From assembly GCA_039566865.1 (NCBI GenBank), contig CM076954.1:10300001-10364000 (forward strand): DNA of 64,000 bases, written 5' to 3'. The notes below the pieces were generated by a model that made no database searches, had not been told where the DNA came from, and was given only the letters and a program-made list of their open reading frames with translations. Shown here in pieces: positions 61,901 to 64,000 of the stretch. Position 1 is the stretch's first letter. The number at the start of each line of letters is the position of its first letter. This stretch comes from Aurelia coerulea. Lineage: Eukaryota; Cnidaria; Scyphozoa; Semaeostomeae; Ulmaridae. The position numbers and the translations under genes are program-made.

Positions 61901-64000
61901 TCTGTTGAATAAAAAGCAATCATGTAAATTCAAAGAAATTATTGAACTGTTGCTCAAAGTATTACAATATGCAATTTGTATTTTGATACATCTGTTTTTT
62001 AGAAGGACAGATTATGCCTAGTACAGGATCAAATTCACTAGACTTTTTCAACAAGATATCAAACAAACAGTGTATATACTACTTTGAAATTTTATGATTC
62101 AAGTATAATGTATCTAGGGTAAACAGACTACAAATAATAAAACAGTCTGTATAAAATAAAAAGTATTATGTAAACATTTGGACAAATTGAAAAACTTTTG
62201 AAAGTTTCATCATCATGACATCATCAAAATCCAAATGTTTTAACATGAAAGTTGTGGACATTTTTTGAAAAATCAACAGCTTAATAATAAAATCTTTTGC
62301 ATTTAATTGGTGATATTCGCAAAGCAGGGTTAACCTAACTTTCACTAAAGATCAGCACAAAATACTTCAAATGTAAGTATCACGAGTGAAACATTTTACA
62401 GCAAAATGTGTATACACTTCAAGGTAATTTGGAGGAAAATTTGTCATCAAAAGTAATAACCAAAACTCTCGATGTTGACATAAAGTAATTACTTGCTGCC
62501 ACTTCATTCAACAACCTTCATACTGCATGAAAGCATCTCCTCAAGGGTGTAAAACCTCACCTGAACTAACTCAAAATGAATAACAGATGGCTTAGTGTTG
62601 CAAAACAGACTGTATGCACCATATTTGGCACTATGGCCCATGCTGTCATGACGTCCATCTCCTGAAATGGCAACTTTAGGACAGCTCGCATTGATCTCCC
62701 TGATGGTATTCTGTTGGTATTTTGTCCAGTACAAATGTATAGCAGGGAATAACATTGTCTACGAAAAAGCACAATAATTACTTTTATATAGCTCTTTTTT
62801 CTTAAAATGCCTTCCTTAGCAGGAGTACCCATTCAGAATTAAGAATATTACAGAAGTTATCCCATTTCAAAAGAAATCAATCAGCATCATTTGCCTGTAG
62901 AAAAAGCTTCATGAATTAAAAACTAAGAGTGAGCAGGAAATAAAAGCCAAATTCACACTTGGAGAGTTTTCACTGAAGAAGAAATATACTGTAAATTCAA
63001 GTGGCTGCTACATGAAAAACATCCTCGAGAGTGAATTTAACTCAAATATACTCACACGCTGATATTTGAAAAAAGTGACCAGACTGATGCAGCCAATGCC
63101 CATGTGATTAAATATTGTTCTTATTTTGCTGATGGAACCACCTGCAAACAATGTTGCCATAGATAGTAATAAATTTCCAGCTGGAATTCTTGTACTGGCC
63201 ATGAAAGGTTGACTACACCATTTGAATTCATATCCACATTCTGGATTACAACAGGAGGCTTTCACATCTACCATTGTCCCTATCTGCCTTGTTATCACAC
63301 GTGGGTTATCAGCTTTGCAGGCGAAGCAAATATTGAACAGTAACAACAACTTTGATAAAAAGACAATATGCTTGGCTTCCTGACGAATGTTTCCCTCCAC
63401 TGTCAACGTGCAACTGAAAGGTAGAAAGATTCAACAAAATGACTGCAGAGTTTTGTATGCTTAGGTAGTAACATTGGAGACTGAGATTCTTCTTGCAAAT
63501 GCTACTGTATATTTTCAGTTACAAAGAAAAATAAATTGTCCCTGAAAACCAAGAAAAAATGTAAATCAAAAATCAAACAGAAAGGAAAACTAAAATCAAC
63601 TGCTTTAAAATTGGTTTTGCTTCCCTGGGACATTCTCATTGTACCTTGGATGAGATAGACCCACTGCATATTCCATTTTATGCACTGTTTGTCTCTGTCT
63701 TACTGAAAAAAACTTGAGCTAAAACTCAAATGATTTTACAAAAAGGTGTTGTTGGGGAAATAAGAGACTATGGTTTCTCTTAGGTAACTTATGTGTCCCC
63801 CCCGTGCAGTAGGTTAATGCTCCTGCGCCTGTCAGAGTTCCAACCAAAATCGCTACTGCGCATGAGCAGTTAACCCCAGCCCGTTTTTGGACATGTTGAT
63901 TCCATTTAAGGACATTTAATTCAAAGATTCTTTACGAAGCATACAAACCTTTCATCCTCCTCATCAGAGTGAAGGTCATCATCTGGATCAGAATCATCAC
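58985..64000 (-). CDS. Kolobok-type transposase gene, eight exons, 5' end off window
   Basis: Exons on the minus strand: 64000(+)-63949, 63413-63056, 62758-62561, 61901-61715, 61485-61237, 60632-60461, 60006-59858, 59232-58985. All borders are GT..AG, all phases agree, and no stop interrupts ~537 codons. Order: acidic leader (DPDDDLHSDEEDE), a Cys/His region (FACKADNP, CCNPECGYEFKWC), LLLSMATLFAGGSISKIRTI, then the DDE-like core: AISGDGRHDSMGHSAKYGAY (Asp 1), HFISDRHLSI (Asp 2), HHFDLWHLKK, LSQTSFLEGFHSVINQFAPK (Glu). The tail has YCRLALAAIHFNNN, WPKFQNGRAIV and FEYIDEMYTLM. SGDGR-x-DS-x-GH, DRH, D-x-WH and LE-x-FHS are the pattern I associate with Kolobok transposases. Introns and an intact frame suggest a domesticated or young copy. 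Confidence 0.8.
60062..60200. repeat. ACCAAGAT hairpin repeat, copy 3
   Basis: ACTTTTTATCAAGATG (left) and CATCTTGGTAAAAAGT (right) form a 16-bp inverted repeat with one mismatch around ~55 bp, then GCCGCCATCTTTAGCGCAATTG. It lies in an intron of the Kolobok-type gene. Confidence 0.55.

Noticed and set aside
1..64000. tRNA or rRNA genes
   Set aside because: No cloverleaf with A/B box or rRNA-like stretch was recognised by eye; a tRNAscan run would be decisive.

Overview
This is a window of an animal nuclear genome, most likely a cnidarian and probably anthozoan. The grounds are: introns with GT..AG borders; host and host-like exons in phase across those introns; many non-LTR retrotransposons of the CR1/L2/Jockey type; Penelope-like elements with a GIY-YIG endonuclease; and intron-bearing families (solo P2X7-type ballast domain, RecQ-like helicase, Kolobok-type transposase) that are, from general knowledge, multi-copy in cnidarians. 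There are no bacterial operons or ribosome-binding sites. The taxonomic call is inference.

The backbone is the 3' end of a cytosolic valyl-tRNA synthetase gene (VARS1) on the minus strand. Five consecutive exons keep phase: 54711-54795, 32470-32560, 29809-29922, 28636-28671 and the terminal exon 11000-11071. The introns between them are 22.2, 2.5, 1.1 and 17.6 kb. The two long ones are packed with mobile elements, many nested with clear target-site duplications (TSDs).

Layout. 1-7.5 kb: decayed L2-like LINE pieces, a 77-bp tandem repeat, and an inverted-repeat element holding a LINE and a minisatellite. 7.77-8.25 kb: two exons of a gene with a cysteine-rich CXC-like domain (minus). 8.7-10.3 kb: LINE 3' end and a TA-flanked palindromic MITE. 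11.9-12.9 kb: a TA-flanked inverted-repeat element. 13.1-20.8 kb: a LINE split by a Penelope element, itself split by a 2.5-kb DNA transposon. 20.8-23.8 kb: another LINE. 23.8-27.05 kb: a Penelope fragment split by a 2.6-kb palindromic element with CACAGTG ends, whose arms encode a RAG1/Transib-like transposase C-terminus. 30.3 kb: a palindrome of two hammerhead-like cores. 30.8-32.1 kb: LINE and Penelope fragments. 32.7-38.4 kb: four further palindromic or foldback elements, including a second CACAGTG element with a 5-bp TSD. 39.7-43.7 kb: a LINE split by a Penelope element with an intact 917-residue ORF. 45.4-50.9 kb: a full-length, open two-ORF CR1/L2-type LINE. 52.8-54 kb: remains of a RecQ-like helicase (minus). 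56.0-58.3 kb: a complete three-exon gene made almost only of a P2X7-type cytoplasmic ballast domain (plus). 59-64 kb: an eight-exon Kolobok-type transposase gene, open in every exon (minus, continuing past the window).

The genes do not form a pathway. The window shows an essential housekeeping gene whose introns act as a reservoir for stacked retrotransposons, Penelope elements and palindromic DNA transposons. The item most worth attention is the pair of RAG/Transib-like palindromes.
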